From Apostichopus japonicus (lineage: Eukaryota; Echinodermata; Holothuroidea; Aspidochirotida; Stichopodidae): a stretch of 64,000 nt of DNA. The stretch lies in the NCBI RefSeq assembly GCF_037975245.1, contig NC_092572.1, forward strand, positions 12,808,769 through 12,872,768. Direction: 5' to 3'. Numbering within the stretch: the stretch's first letter is position 1; the number at the start of each line of letters is the position of its first letter. The notes under the pieces are model-generated. The model had not been told where the DNA came from and searched no databases. It was given only the letters and a program-made list of their open reading frames with translations. The position numbers and the translations under genes are program-made. Positions 49,911 through 62,050 of the stretch are shown in pieces.

Positions 49911-50089
49911 CGAATAAGGGGTTAATCAACTGTGTAGCGTGTGTTACTCACAGGATTAATGCACGATCGGGGAATAATGCAAGCGATGCACGAGGGCGGA
50001 GCCCGAGTGCATCCAGCGATAGCATTAACACCCGGAGTGCATTAATCATGTGAGTAACGCACGCTAGACCTTTGATTAACCCCCGTTCA
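49911..50089. repeat. Palindromic element with ~53-bp arms
   Basis: GGGGTTAATCAA ... GCGTGTGTTACTCACAGG on the left pairs with CATGTGAGTAACGCACGC ... TTGATTAACCCCC on the right. The ~70-bp centre is GC-rich (GAGGGCGGAGCCCGAG, itself partly palindromic). Confidence 0.82.
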
Positions 50090-51072
50090 TTCATACACTA
50101 CCATTTGTGTGGGGGAAAAATCATAAAACAAAACATTTTTGGTTACATATAACCAAAGATTTATTAAAGTGATGCCCCGAAATTTTACCGTGCGTTACTA
50201 ACAGGATTAACCACAGTCAGCTGACCTGAATGGACCAATAGGATTTAGGAATCTTTACTAAGTATGAATGAACAGTAGTTTAATTGCAACACTTGGTAAC
50301 ATATTCACACAGTGTCATAGGCACATAGCCACACAGGTATATCTTTGTTTATTGTAGGGCTGCAGGATGAGGTCATGATATTTACTGTTCTGGCCCGATG
50401 AATAGACCATTTTACAATCTGACTGCTGCCTCTCCTCTATTCCTCTATGGCCAAAATCTCTTCCCCACCTCCATGTGACACCAAGCCCCTTCTATCCCCC
50501 CCCCAACCCACTGTTTAATATCAAACACCTCCACACGTATGCATATTTTAGATTGTTTTCATATATACTCTTGTGAAAATACAGCCCAAACTACGTAGCT
50601 CGTCAGAATCTATTGTACTATTACTAATTATATATGATATATTTCAAATATAAGCTATGACTTTAATTGTGTATAATTAATGTACAATATGTGCAGCAAT
50701 TCAAAGTGCCACCATGTGAGTGACCTTAAAAACAGGTTCCTGCTTCCAAACATTACCCATTGATGGTATATATCATACATTGTTTGTCTGACCTGATACA
50801 GGTTTGCTGTAAGTGCTAAATATTATGTATGTAATGTTATATTGACTCCTACATCGTACCATGTATGCATCATCCCACACTCCAAGTACTGTATTTTCAA
50901 TAATATATTGTAATAGAGTGTTTCATACCTGTAACTTTGAAATATGATATTCTCCTACCCTCACCATGCCCTAATCTTCATGGCCTGCGCCACTAATTTC
51001 TCTCACGCTCTCTGTATCTCCAGGGCTGTCTTTCGTAATACTGTCTGAACAGTGCAACATGTACACATATGT

Positions 51073-51391
51073 AAACAGTAGATTTAATATACAGATCATA
51101 GTAATCGAAGAAGTGTATTCCTAACAACCAAATAATCAGTCAACAGGTAAAACAAGGGATTAAATTTGTTTGCATCATCAGGGCAGGAGATACTCTCTAG
51201 TACAGTAAGTGTGCATGTTGGGTTTGTATGGTCAGAGTGGGTTGTATCTCTATAGGAAGTTTGAGAAACTATATGTACAGAGAAGGCAATACATGTTTAC
51301 ATTAGATCAAATACAGATCATAGTAATCGAAGCAGTGTGTTCCTAACAACCAAACAATCTAACGACAGGTAAAACAGGATTAAAATTTAAT
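51073..51391 (+). repeat. Local duplication (~225-bp offset)
   Basis: CAGATCATAGTAATCGAAG ... TTCCTAACAACCAAA ... ACAGGTAAAACA occurs at about 51091-51155 and again at 51312-51381. Confidence 0.88.
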
Positions 51392-52356
51392 TGTTTGAGA
51401 GATTTCTTCTTCAGCCTGTAGGAGATACAGGAATTATAAGAAACTTTAGAGAAGGTATCATCCTAAATTATAAATGCTTGATATATATATATATATTTTT
51501 TTTTGGGTGGGGGGGTTCTTTTTGATTGCCTGCATCTTTGTTAACATTTTAAAGATTTTTCCCAGATGTGGAAGAATATTGTTTCATTCTCTTATATATT
51601 TGATAAGTTTCTATATATTCTATTGTGTTCTATACTGTAGCTATGTTAGACTATTATAGTAACAGCTGTTTGTCCCTATGTAATATACATTAGCACACTT
51701 AATTAATATTACACTGTGTAGATCTTCATACATATATGTGGTTGTAGACAATATGCTCGGGCATGATTTCCTTCATGATTCATATATAGGCATCGATATT
51801 AGTCATAAACTCAATTCACATCTGCCAATATTGCAATAAAAGGAGCATCACATTAAATTCTTGGAATGCAAACTTTTCTGTTCGTGCATGACCAATCAGT
51901 TTTTTGTAGTTATTAATTGTTAAGCTGACTTGTACCAAGTGTATCATGTACCTTTAAAGCAACCAGGGTGTATTTGGGAGGTATTGCCTCATGCCATTCA
52001 AATACATAGCTACATGGTGTCGCATTTGGTGTCATAATTAACAGAGGATTTACTTCTTAGAAAGTTTGGGCTCCTTTAAGAATATATTTAGTATCAACAC
52101 AAACTAAATGCATTAAGGCTATACCTTATTAATTTATTGGTCTTGTACCAAACTGAAAAAAACCCAATCAGTCCTGCTCTTGTGTACATTGGATAATTGA
52201 TGCAAGCAAGCAACTATCTATTTTAGTTCGGCATTTCCATCATACTGACCTACCGTGGTGTCACTTAGCAAGGCTCCTAAAGTGATCCATTTCGCTTTAT
52301 ACTCTCTTACCAGTGCCCAATCCGATAGAAAATAATTGTTGAAATATTGCGTGAGG

Positions 52357-52596
52357 TCACGGAGGGGTTAATTCATCCAGGTCGGCATCAGTCGGGGAGA
52401 GAATCAGGCCGTATGGCTTCAGATGTACCAGGTATAAAATGGCCTTGTCCTTCTTCTTAACTGGTTTACCTTGGCATCCCTCTAATAACTTTTGACAACT
52501 GTTTCGTAGCCCATAAAACTTCTGATTGATGGTCAAAGATGACTTTGTGTCGTTATCTGTCCCAGTTTCACATTCCAAGGACAGCTCTGTTCCCAT
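52357..52596 (-). CDS. Hypothetical 79-codon ORF
   Basis: Minus-strand ORF with ATG at 52596, closed by an in-frame TAG two codons upstream. The C-terminus reads LILSPTDADLDELTPP, hydrophilic and protein-like. There is one Lys-rich patch (KPVKKKDK) and no membrane segment. The surrounding 52.24-52.75 kb is less AT-rich than the neighbouring sequence. I recognise no family and see no convincing acceptor in front of it. It could be a terminal exon of a minus-strand gene or a chance ORF. Confidence 0.15.
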   Translation of the reverse strand: MGTELSLECETGTDNDTKSSLTINQKFYGLRNSCQKLLEGCQGKPVKKKDKAILYLVHLKPYGLILSPTDADLDELTPP

Positions 52597-52911
52597 CAAC
52601 TTCTAGATATCTCTCAACGGCGATTTATCTTACCAAGATCCACGGGTGTAAGCAAACCCTGTCAGGACGATGCCAACTCTGTACACACCTAACACGGTTA
52701 TCAATTCTTCGTCCTGTTGCTTGGTTTCAGCGTTTATGCGGAAGTGACCTGAGCTTCATAATTAGCTAGCTGAGAGAGGTTTCCATAAATTGTGATCTGG
52801 CTTAAAAAATACAGAAAACAGATCACCATGTTAATTGTTGATCATGTACAAGGATATTTAAGTTTAATTCACAGGGTATATTAACGTGAAATTATGAAAA
52901 TCAAATTAAAA

Positions 52912-53267
52912 TTAAAGGCATTGAAGAATCGCACCAAACTGCATGCAGCCATCTGAAAAAGTTAACTTTCTGTTTCTTGCAAGTGACGTTTTGTTCTTGT
53001 CGCTACAAAATGCAGACAGTAATGAAACGTGATACCTTGTTATCTTTAGCTGGACCTGAGATGTCCATCGCTACTGTGCTGTGGGTATTGACCGCAGTTG
53101 TATGTACTGACTGTACACTAGTGTTTAATTACCGACGGTAGCAAGCTGTGTGTGTGTAATTTCTGGGATCCATGGTGGTGTCTAACACTTCTGTTACACC
53201 TCATTAGAAGCTAGGTCAGATTACCGGCATTAGACGTTCTTTATGCACGAGTCTTCATACCCTTTAA
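52912..53267 (+). mobile_element. TTAA-flanked MITE, copy 1
   Basis: Starts TTAAAGGCATTGAAGAATCG and ends in GTCTTCATACCCTTTAA, an imperfect inverse. TTAA on both sides fits a TTAA target duplication (Kolobok- or piggyBac-like). Matches the reverse complement of 63247-63610 along its length. Confidence 0.85.
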
Positions 53268-53303
53268 GGTCGTTCAAAACCCAACAACTTCACTACAACA
53301 CTT

Positions 53304-53404
53304 TTACTTACTTGATTCCTCTCCTGTTTTGTATACCTTTGCCGATCTGCCCTAGCTTTATAAGAACTGCTAACATTCTTGCAATGCGCTGCCAATGACT
53401 CTGT
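53304..53404 (-). repeat. 'TTACCTGTCTCC' family, partial copy
   Basis: TTACTTGATTCCTCTCCTG, CCTAGCTTTATAAGAACTGC, ATTCTTGCAATGCGCTGCCA follow the 11295 copy more closely than the 35684 copy. This suggests subfamilies. Confidence 0.5.
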
Positions 53405-56400
53405 CGGTGTATTGTATGTTGTATGAGTACTGGTTCTGTGAAAGTGCAGTACTTCTGTTGGTTAGGCTAGCCTAGTGTTATGTGCCTGTGTGTGTGGAAG
53501 TCAATAAGTTTTGGGGTATCTGAAAAAAATAAATATATGTTTCAAGCAATGGCAGGTGGTTAATATTTTGTATGTTACAGTATGTTTAATTCATTCCTTT
53601 CATGTGCGCAGTCATTAAGTATTAATGAACAGTGCCTTCTGCTGAGTAACTTTTGACCCATCTGTATCGCAGCTAGGGTAATACCATTGTGATCATTGCA
53701 ATTTGCCATTTACAAAGTTTACATCCTTGACTTTTTTAATAGACATTGTTGCAAAACTTTGACAATGAAAGAAGATTTTGTGCGTAAAATATATACACAG
53801 TTTACATGAGGAACTGAAGGCATGAAAGACAATATTCCTGTTTAAAATACTGCTATATATATACTGGTGTGTGAAACTTGACAAGTATGTGTGAAGTGGC
53901 CACAATTACAACCTTCGCATGAACTAAATTTTATTGACCATTGTGTAACTGTGTTGACTTGACCTATGTGTGTATAACACTAAAATAGGATGAAGTTCTG
54001 TGTACATGTTACACGAAGAGTATACTCCCGTTAAACAGGAACTGTAAGCAGATGTATCTGAACCAACTTAACAAATTCTCTTGCGACTTTGATCTTTACT
54101 TTTGCATCTTTTGAAGATTTTTCTTGCCTTGCTTTCTTTGGTAAGTCACATTTATGCCAAAAGCAGTCTTTTTGTGTTGATTTTGATAGTAATTGTTGAT
54201 TAGTTTCTAACCAATATCTAACAGTAAATAATCACTTCAAAGCTTCTATCTATTTCAGGTTTGTTATCTTTGATAGTACTAATACTGTTGGTAAGTTTTA
54301 CACTGAGTCTATGCAAGAAATGTCTTATGTTCTGCAAACGGCCCATTCATTTCAGTGGTGACACAATTTAATGGGTTGTCTAAATTAGCCTTCTAGTCTT
54401 AAAACAAATGGAAATTCTTGATTATGTGTGTTAAGTCCTACAAACCGCAGACGTTTGGTAATGTCCACCAAACATCTGCTAACAGGTCCGTTAAATTAGC
54501 TGGTTGGGTTCTTAATTTTTTTTATTTTTTTATTTTTTTTTATGATCATTCCATCAAGTATCCAAACAATGTTCAGTTCATAATAACATATACTTTATGA
54601 CCATTAGTCAATATTATCCACAAAAACCAATAAATCAGTAAACTTCAAATAAAGATTTCTAGTTAAATGCCATCTGATATCAAAAGCATTTTGCTTACAA
54701 TTAGTTTGATATATAAACTTTTCTTTTAGCTAAAAATTCTTTAGATCAATTTTACCATAGCTAAAGGAAGGTTTCTCTTTTTTAATCTTACTTGGTTGGG
54801 TTTCTTAATGCTTTATGATCGTAACTCACTCTTCAAAAGTTGCACGCAAGTCGTGAGTAGAATATAGTACATTAAATTTGCGTGCAGTTCACCATGTACT
54901 GCAGTTTATATGTGTACATCCTCTTTAATTTATCCAGTACCGCAAAATGCTATACAAAATGGGCAAATTGCTCTACAAGTGCAGAGATACTTTTTGTACA
55001 GAGAGGAACAATAGTATTTTATAAGAGACAAAAGTACATAGCCTTCAACAATGCAAAATGTTTACACTTAATGATTTATTTCCTTTACTGTGTGTTTGGT
55101 GTTGCGAGAACTTGCTGGCAGTTAGTGTGATTTAAGTTGTATTGAACCTGGTGGTGTACTTCTGTTGGCCTCTCTACTGACTCTATTCATGTGTTGTGTT
55201 AGCTATAGGTCTCTGCATAATGATATAGCAAGAAATAATATGTATATATGGTGCATAGTGCTAAATATAGTAGTGTTGGTGATATTCCATGCAGCTTGTA
55301 TCCTTAGAAGCTAGTCTAGTATATCAAGTATCAAATTTATATAAAAAAATATAATATATTTTTGGTAATTTTTTAATTTAAAGTGCACAATATCAACAGA
55401 AATGTTATCACAGACACTACAATATTGGGTGTGAGTGTAAGAATGTTACCAGTGGTAAGCTTGATCAGAGTATGTATGTATCAGAGACATAGTTGAGTAT
55501 CACGATTCATAAAGAAGCAAATTTTTAATTGTGGTACTGTATATGCACCTATGTGTACATTTATAGGTACATGTAGGTACTACATATGATACATTTGTCA
55601 TATATGTTCTGAAACCAGGAGACCATCCTCACAACTATTATATGCAATGCTGGTTTTCAACCGCAGCTTTCAAATGATTCTTTACTTGACTTTTTAATCG
55701 CGACAGAAATTGTAGCATTTTTCAAACGCCTTCAGTTGGCCAATGGAATTGTCGTATCTAACAAATAGCTTGGCATACATTGTTTTCATGATTGTTTATA
55801 AGTTAACTATTTGATATACCTCACCCAGTTGATCCTGGGGAGCGACTACCTCTTAATGACCCTTCGCTGACCTTTAAAATTCTTCCCTTGATGTGGAAGG
55901 TACAGATCGTATTGATTTAATAAATGCTCCGGCCTTTAAGTAGTAAACAAACGTGGTAGTACCCACCTTTTATCTTTGCTGTTGAAGCCGATCAAGCCAT
56001 ATGCTCATCTCGTTACATTGTCGGAAATTAAGCTGTTGATATCGACAAAGGTGGGAAAGTGAAATACTGTAGTATGCTTCGGTTCGTTTCTAAGATATAT
56101 TGAAGATAAAACATGGTGTAACCTGATCCCATGACAATAAATGTAGGTCATTTGTTTTTATTGTTCAAGTCTGTTTCAGATGGTCAAGAAAACTTAGGGC
56201 TTGCTTGTGATTAATGAAATAAATATATTCAATTTTTCTATGCATTTCAATGGGAGAAATTTTGTAACAAACTTGAAGAATTGATGAAGTTATTAATTAT
56301 AAGCAATCTTTCAGTGAAAATAGCTCGGCTTTAATTTGATTAATTGCATATATGTAATATATAGATCAGAGTGCGTATTTAAAGGGGACAGGTTAGTATT

Positions 56401-56464
56401 GTCATTCGTAAATTACCCAAAGAAGTAAGTTTTGGGGTTTATGTTTGATCACTAAGTGCGTTGT
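53405..56464. other. Gene-free stretch
   Basis: AT-rich, no repeat structure recognised by eye beyond short T and TA runs near 54520 and 55340. No coding support. Confidence 0.5.
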
Positions 56465-56935
56465 AAACTAACTGTGTAAACACACAGAATGTGTCCTCTC
56501 TGCACTATTAGTCTCCAGTTTCCTTATACCAGGACCCTTTTTTAGGTATATGTCCTACTACCCCCCACTCCCCGCCATCCCTCCTTGAAGTGCTGACTGT
56601 GTCCCTCAAAAATGAGTTAATGGGCCCTTGCATAATTATTTTAAGAACTTTGAAGGCTAAGAATAGAGGATCAAAATAATCAAAGAAATTACTTTGGAAT
56701 AACTGGCATTATAAACTAACTGTATACTAAACACATAAAGTGTCCTCTGTGCACTATTAGTCCCTAGTTTCCTTATGCCAGGGCTCTTTGTTAATAGTTA
56801 TGTGTCCTCCTCCTCCCCCCCCCCCCCCTTGACGTGCTGACTGTGTCCCTCAAAAATAAGTTAATGAGCCCTTGCATAATTATTTTAAGAACTTTGGATG
56901 CTAAGAATAGAGGATCAAAATAATCATAAAAATGA
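56465..56935 (+). repeat. Tandem duplication (~248-bp offset)
   Basis: 56465-56693 and 56713-56935 share GTGTCCTCT.TGCACTATTA, GTGCTGACTGTGTCCCTCAA and CCCTTGCATAATTATTTTAA. Confidence 0.93.
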
Positions 56936-57029
56936 CTTAAGAATAACTCTTTTATCTCTAAGGGTTGCAATGTGCCATTCCATTCACTGCATAAATGTCT
57001 CATCGGTTCTTAGACTCATTCACAGCTAC

Positions 57030-57296
57030 TTAAAGGGGCACTGAAGTCTTTCAAACATGTTTGACACAGTATAAAAAAAATTTAAATATGTCATCTCTTT
57101 AAGACATTTAAAGTGTAGAATCAGTTATATCTGTAAGAACATTAAATCATGTAGGACAAACACATCGAAACGCAAAGAGATTTTCTTTGTTCTTTTGTAG
57201 AGAGTTTATGGATCTTTAACGATTAACAGTGTCATTTATTAACTGTGGCGAGACTTGATCCCACACTGTCTCCCATAGTTTGGAGCACCACTTTAA
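57030..57296. mobile_element. TTAA-flanked MITE candidate
   Basis: Left TTAAAGGGGCACTGAAG, right end inverse TTAAAGTGGTGCTCC; about 10 of 13 terminal bases agree. Non-coding. Confidence 0.55.
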
Positions 57297-57849
57297 ATAA
57301 AAATCACTGTTAATTAATGAATGCTATATAACTTTCTATTACACAGGTTATATCTGAGAGAGATCATATTTATCACGGTGATCGAATCTAAATTGGAATT
57401 TAACTTTTCACGGGGGTCAATATAAACTAAAAAAATCTCGGTTCAAAGGTATGGGCCGGTTGGTGATCTGTCGTTGAGACGTGTTAATGGATGGAAGTGT
57501 CAGTGATAGGATAGATGACCAACTTGCTCAGTATCGGCAATTTGAGAAAACATTGACCTGGGTAAAATTTGACCGTGGCACATATCCTGCATTTCTCAAA
57601 GCTGTGTAAGTTGTTAATAAAGCTGATGGAAAGAACTCTTCCATCATTTTAATTTCAATCTCATAAAACAGTCATTGTTTTTACCGATTCAGAAAGATTC
57701 GTCATGGGTAGCACCTGCATCTCACGGAAAAGCCAGACAATAAAGGAACTCTGATCACAAAGGCTTTGCACTTCCGAACTTTGTTTTTTTGAATGCAAGT
57801 ATGCTATCGCTCTTCCCTAAAAGTGCCATAACTTTCTGTTAGGAACTTT

Positions 57850-58245
57850 TGGTTTGCAAAATATACTGTAAATTGTCTCCCATTGCTTAATTCTAGCAAT
57901 TTTATGCAAATATACCCCAACAAATGCTTTCAGGAATTCTTCAACCACAAAAAAACATTTTCACATGTAATTCGTTCAATGAGACATTACACTGGTAGGC
58001 TTGATAGGCCATAACAGTTGCACGCTTGCAAGTTATGAAAACTTTTCGTAGATCAGTAAAAATCATCATTTAGGGGACAAACATTGCATGTGTTGATTTA
58101 AGGCAGCAATTTTCCGATATGAGTCGAAAATATAAATATGCTGCCTTTCTCGTATAAATCAGTTCACAGGTCAAACGGACAATTGTTTACAGTATTACCA
58201 TATATACATGACTGAAAGCATGCATGTATAGTAACATTAGGCTTA
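57850..58245 (+). repeat. Diverged dispersed repeat, copy 2
   Basis: Partner of 14930-15270, same order of blocks with substitutions and small insertions. Confidence 0.6.
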
Positions 58246-59016
58246 TGTAAGCCCCTATAGTATAGCCCGAGTTGGGTTTAAGGTTGAATCCTGATGAAAT
58301 GGTACCTGGGAGCAAATGTTTGGACAATACCCATCACTTTGTGCCAGGTGTATGTGTAAAGAGAAATGAGAAGGGGTAGGACCTTCCCCATTCATTGTAC
58401 TGTACAAACTTTATCCCATACATGAGCTGATGTTACAGTACTGTATATCTGTGTCTTACACATCCTATATAGTAAGTGCTACTGTATATATTTATAGGTG
58501 TGACATGTGTATCTCAGTTTGAATTTACGATGTCGAGAGCTGATTTTTCCCCTACTGTTTAGCAGTTAAACAATTTAGAATGATTAATATGCAGTTTTGT
58601 GGAAGCGTCGGAATGAAACTCACATATATGTAAACATTGGAAGAGATGAAAGATGGAAGGACAATGTCCTCCAAGTTTTCTCTTTCTCTCCGGCAGTTAA
58701 ATTACTACCCTGTTTGTTTTCATAACTGGTTTAAAAAAATGAAGAAGAGGAACTGACATTCTGTAATAATAGAAAATCTCTCCGCTGGAGAAACCCCATC
58801 ATTCGATCTTTACGGCCGGCGGACGGATGTTTTTGTGTGGAGGTATTTGTGATTGGGTAATACGAATGTCTCTCACGTGGACTCCTCGTCTCGATCCCAT
58901 TGTTCGTTAAATTCCGTCGAGTCTTCTCGAGCCTAGAGATTAATTACAACTTTGTTTAATAGCTAGTCGCTGTCTCCCTCCTCATACTGTAACTGCATCT
59001 CCGTCTGAATCTGTGA

Positions 59017-59220
59017 ATGACTCTTATTGTTATCGTCGTGTTCTTGACGTCGTCATCGGTGATATCCGCTGAGCAGACATCTGCGTCTCTTTCCCCATCT
59101 CCCTCTCTCTCTCTCTCACTCGTCTCTGATGGTGGAAAGCTGCTGTCATGTCTAACTGACGGTGTTTATAATTGGTCCTTGAGTAGCGTCAAGGTGACAC
59201 CGTGCACTGTGACCAGCTGA
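59017..59220 (+). CDS. Small upstream ORF with signal-peptide-like start (hypothetical)
   Basis: ATG at 59017, stop TGA at 59218-59220, 67 residues. The start MTLIVIVVFLTSSSVISAEQ looks like a short signal peptide: a hydrophobic core followed by small residues (V-I-S-A). The rest is Ser-rich and contains one stretch from a CT microsatellite. It lies 370 bp upstream of the 59590 ATG, in the same frame but closed by a stop. It may be a uORF in the leader of that transcript, or fortuitous; the hydrophobic start may simply come from T-rich sequence. Confidence 0.2.
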   Translation: MTLIVIVVFLTSSSVISAEQTSASLSPSPSLSLSLVSDGGKLLSCLTDGVYNWSLSSVKVTPCTVTS

Positions 59221-59589
59221 TTGGATGACTATACGGATCCTATATTCCCCAACGAACAAAAAACAAAGCAGTCGTCGTCGTATCGGTATTTTTGGCGAAG
59301 GACGGAGATTGAGTCAGATGGTATGGAGTTCATTGTTCTGAAGATGATGACAGTTAACACTATGTTTATCAGAGGTGGATTGACATGATTTTTCATCGGA
59401 TTAAATCCTTTCAGATTTTAGTTGTTTGAGAATTATTATTCTCAGGATATATCCTCTTATTAAAGACAGGACTTTCAAATTACAGACATTTGTGATAAAA
59501 GAAAAGTCTGTCTGCAGTCATTGTAAATTTTTGTGGTTATCTGTTATCGTGTCTCTCTCTCGGAAGAGAGGAGTCGTCGGCCGGGGGTA

Positions 59590-59682
59590 ATGTCAGAGGT
59601 AGATGAAGGTGACGATAATGTTTTTGAGGAGGATGGGAGCGGGATTGATGCTGATAATAATAATTCTGGGAACGGCACAGAG
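59590..59682 (+). CDS. Candidate first coding exon, acidic N-terminus of an unidentified protein
   Basis: ATG at 59590 opens 31 codons that run to AG|GTACGT at 59682/59683, a strong phase-0 donor. The peptide starts MSEVDEGDDNVFEEDGSG and continues with Asp/Asn-rich residues. It is very acidic, has no hydrophobic segment and looks like a disordered N-terminus. The frame stays open upstream to 59533 without another ATG, so 59590 is the natural start, although the context (GGGGTAATGT) is only moderate. The leader from about 58780 is richer in C, G and CpG than its surroundings, as expected of a first exon. I do not recognise the protein. It could be the first exon of a new gene, or an alternative PDZ-less start of the RhoGEF gene upstream. 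It could also be a chance ORF. Confidence 0.35.
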
Positions 59683-60290
59683 GTACGTAGCAGTCCAGCT
59701 TGTTTCATAGTTTGATATCCAGTAACGTGGTCTTCCTATTGAGCAGTTACTGTACGATTGTCACTTTATAATCTAATTAATTTGACAGGTTTTGATTGTC
59801 ACTGAATAATTTAAGACAAATCACTTTTGTTGTATCCTCAATATTAAGAAATAAAGCATTCTTACAGTCCAAGATTAATTTGTATTTTAAATTTGCTCAT
59901 GTTTTTAAACTATGTGAGACTTAAGAACACTTCCAACTTATTTGGTATAGTCCCAATTCTTTCATGTGTTGTGAGCCATAGTAAGTGGTCCGAATGGTTT
60001 CATGTTTCATATAGGTCACAAAGTGGTTGCAGATCTTGCTTAAATCGGAATATAATTTTCTTATTTTAAATAACAAAAATGAATTGTTGAACCTTTTGGA
60101 CGTGTTGATATGTTGGATATCAACATTCCTGTGTGTGTGTCTGTGGGAAACAAGATGTATTGTGACTATATATCGAGTACACTGTGTGTCTGTACTCATT
60201 CTTGTAAATAACTTCTACTATATATAGATATTCATGTACTCAAATTTGTCCTCATGGACCGACGTGTACAGTGCCTGCCAGAGGACCGGT

Positions 60291-62050
60291 ACTCATACTT
60301 GTAGCATTTTGATAAAGTAAGGGTACTAAGGGCAAGATGAAGTACTCATACTGTACTTATAGGCAGGGACCCTTGCGCAATCAATACTGGTACTCATACA
60401 TGTAGCATTTTGATAACGTACTTGTACTAAGGACAAGTAGATGTACTCCAACTGTACTAATATGCAGGGACCCTTGCACAATCAATACTGGTACTCATAC
60501 ATGTAGCATTTTGATAACTTACCGGTATTAAGGGCAAGATGAAGTACTCCTACTGTACTACTGTAATATGCAGAGACCCTTGCACACTCAACACTGGTAC
60601 TCATTCATGTAGCATTTTGATAACTTACCGGTATTAAGGGCAAGATGAAGTACTCCTACTGTACTAATACGCAGGGACCCTTGCATAATCAACACTGGTA
60701 CTCATTCATGTAGCATTTTGATAACGTACAGGTATTAAGGGCAAGATAAAGTACTCCTACTGTACTACTGTAATATGCAGAGACCCTTGCACAATCAATA
60801 CTGGTACTCATACATGTAGCATTTTGATAACTTACCGGTATTAAGGGCAAGATGAAGTACTCCTACTGTACTAATACGCAGGGACCCTTGCATAATCAAC
60901 ACTGGTACTCATTCATGTAGCATTTTGATAACGTACAGGTATTAAGGGCAAGATGAAGTACTCCTACTGTACTACTGTAATATGCAGGGACCCTTGCATA
61001 ATCAACACTGGTACTCATTCATGTAGCATTTTGATAACTTACCGGTATTAAGGGCAAGATGAAGTACTCCTACTGTACTAATACGCAGGGATCCTTGCAT
61101 AATCAACACTGGTACTCATACATGTAGCATTTTGATAACTTACCGGTATTAAGGGCAAGATGAAGTACTCCTACTGTACTACTGTAATATGCAGAGACCC
61201 TTGCACACTCAACACTGGTACTCATTCATGTAGCATTTTGATAACTTACCGGTATTAAGGGCAAGATGAAGTACTCCTACTGTACTAATACGCAGGGATC
61301 CTTGCATAATCAACACTGGTACTCATACATGTAGCATTTTGATAACGTACAGGTATTAAGGGCAAGATGAAGTACTCCTACTGTACTACTGTAATATGCA
61401 GGGACCCTTGCATAATCAACACTGGTACTCATTCATGTAGCATTTTGATAACTTACCGGTATTAAGGGCAAGATAAAGTACTCCTACTGTACTAATACGC
61501 AGGGACCCTTGCATAATCAACACTGGTACTCATTCATGTAGCATTTTGATAACTTACCGGTATTAAGGGCAAGATGAAGTACTCCTACTGTACTAATACG
61601 CAGGGATCCTTGCATATTCAACACTGGTACTCATTCATGTAGCATTTTGATAACGTACAGGTATTAAGGGCAAGATAAAGTACTCCTACTGTACTACTGT
61701 AATATGCAGAGACCCTTGCACAATCAATACTGGTACTCATACATGTAGCATTTTGATAACTTACCGGTATTAAGGGCAAGATGAAGTACTCCTACTGTAC
61801 TAATACGCAGGGACCCTTGCACAATCAACACTGGTACTCATACTTGTAGCATTTTGATAACTTACCGGTTCTAACAGCAAGATGAAGTACTCCTATTGCA
61901 CTAATATGTAGGGACCATTGCACACTCAACACTGGTACTCATTCATGTAGCATTTTGATAACTTACCGGTACTAAGGGCAAGAGGAAGTACTCCTATTGC
62001 ACTAATATGTAGGGACCATTGCACAATCAACACTGGTACTCATACTTGTA
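60291..62050 (+). repeat. Satellite-like array, 17 monomers of 101/106 bp
   Basis: Monomers phased on ACTCAT start at 60291, 60392, 60493, 60599, 60700, 60806, 60907, 61013, 61114, 61220, 61321, 61427, 61528, 61629, 61735, 61836, 61937 and 62038. 106-bp units carry CTACTGTAATATGCAG and 101-bp units carry CTAATACGCAG. In the middle they alternate, giving a 207-bp higher-order unit. Flanking monomers are more diverged. Each has TGTAGCATTTTGATAAC and usually ACCGGTATTAAGGGCAAGA. Confidence 0.97.

Larger units (their letters stand above)
46244..52356. other. Gene-free stretch, presumed intron or intergenic
   Basis: Contains the 47340 tail, a family copy, the 49911 palindrome and the 51073 duplication. 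A GC-richer unique patch at about 47020-47130 and an AGC run at about 48588-48600 are the only other landmarks. Confidence 0.5.

Noticed and set aside
55725-55770. CAG followed by a frame reading LANGIVVSNK, similar to V-N-G-x-x-V-x-N
   Set aside because: An in-frame TAG follows at once, and the rest of the PDZ pattern is missing.
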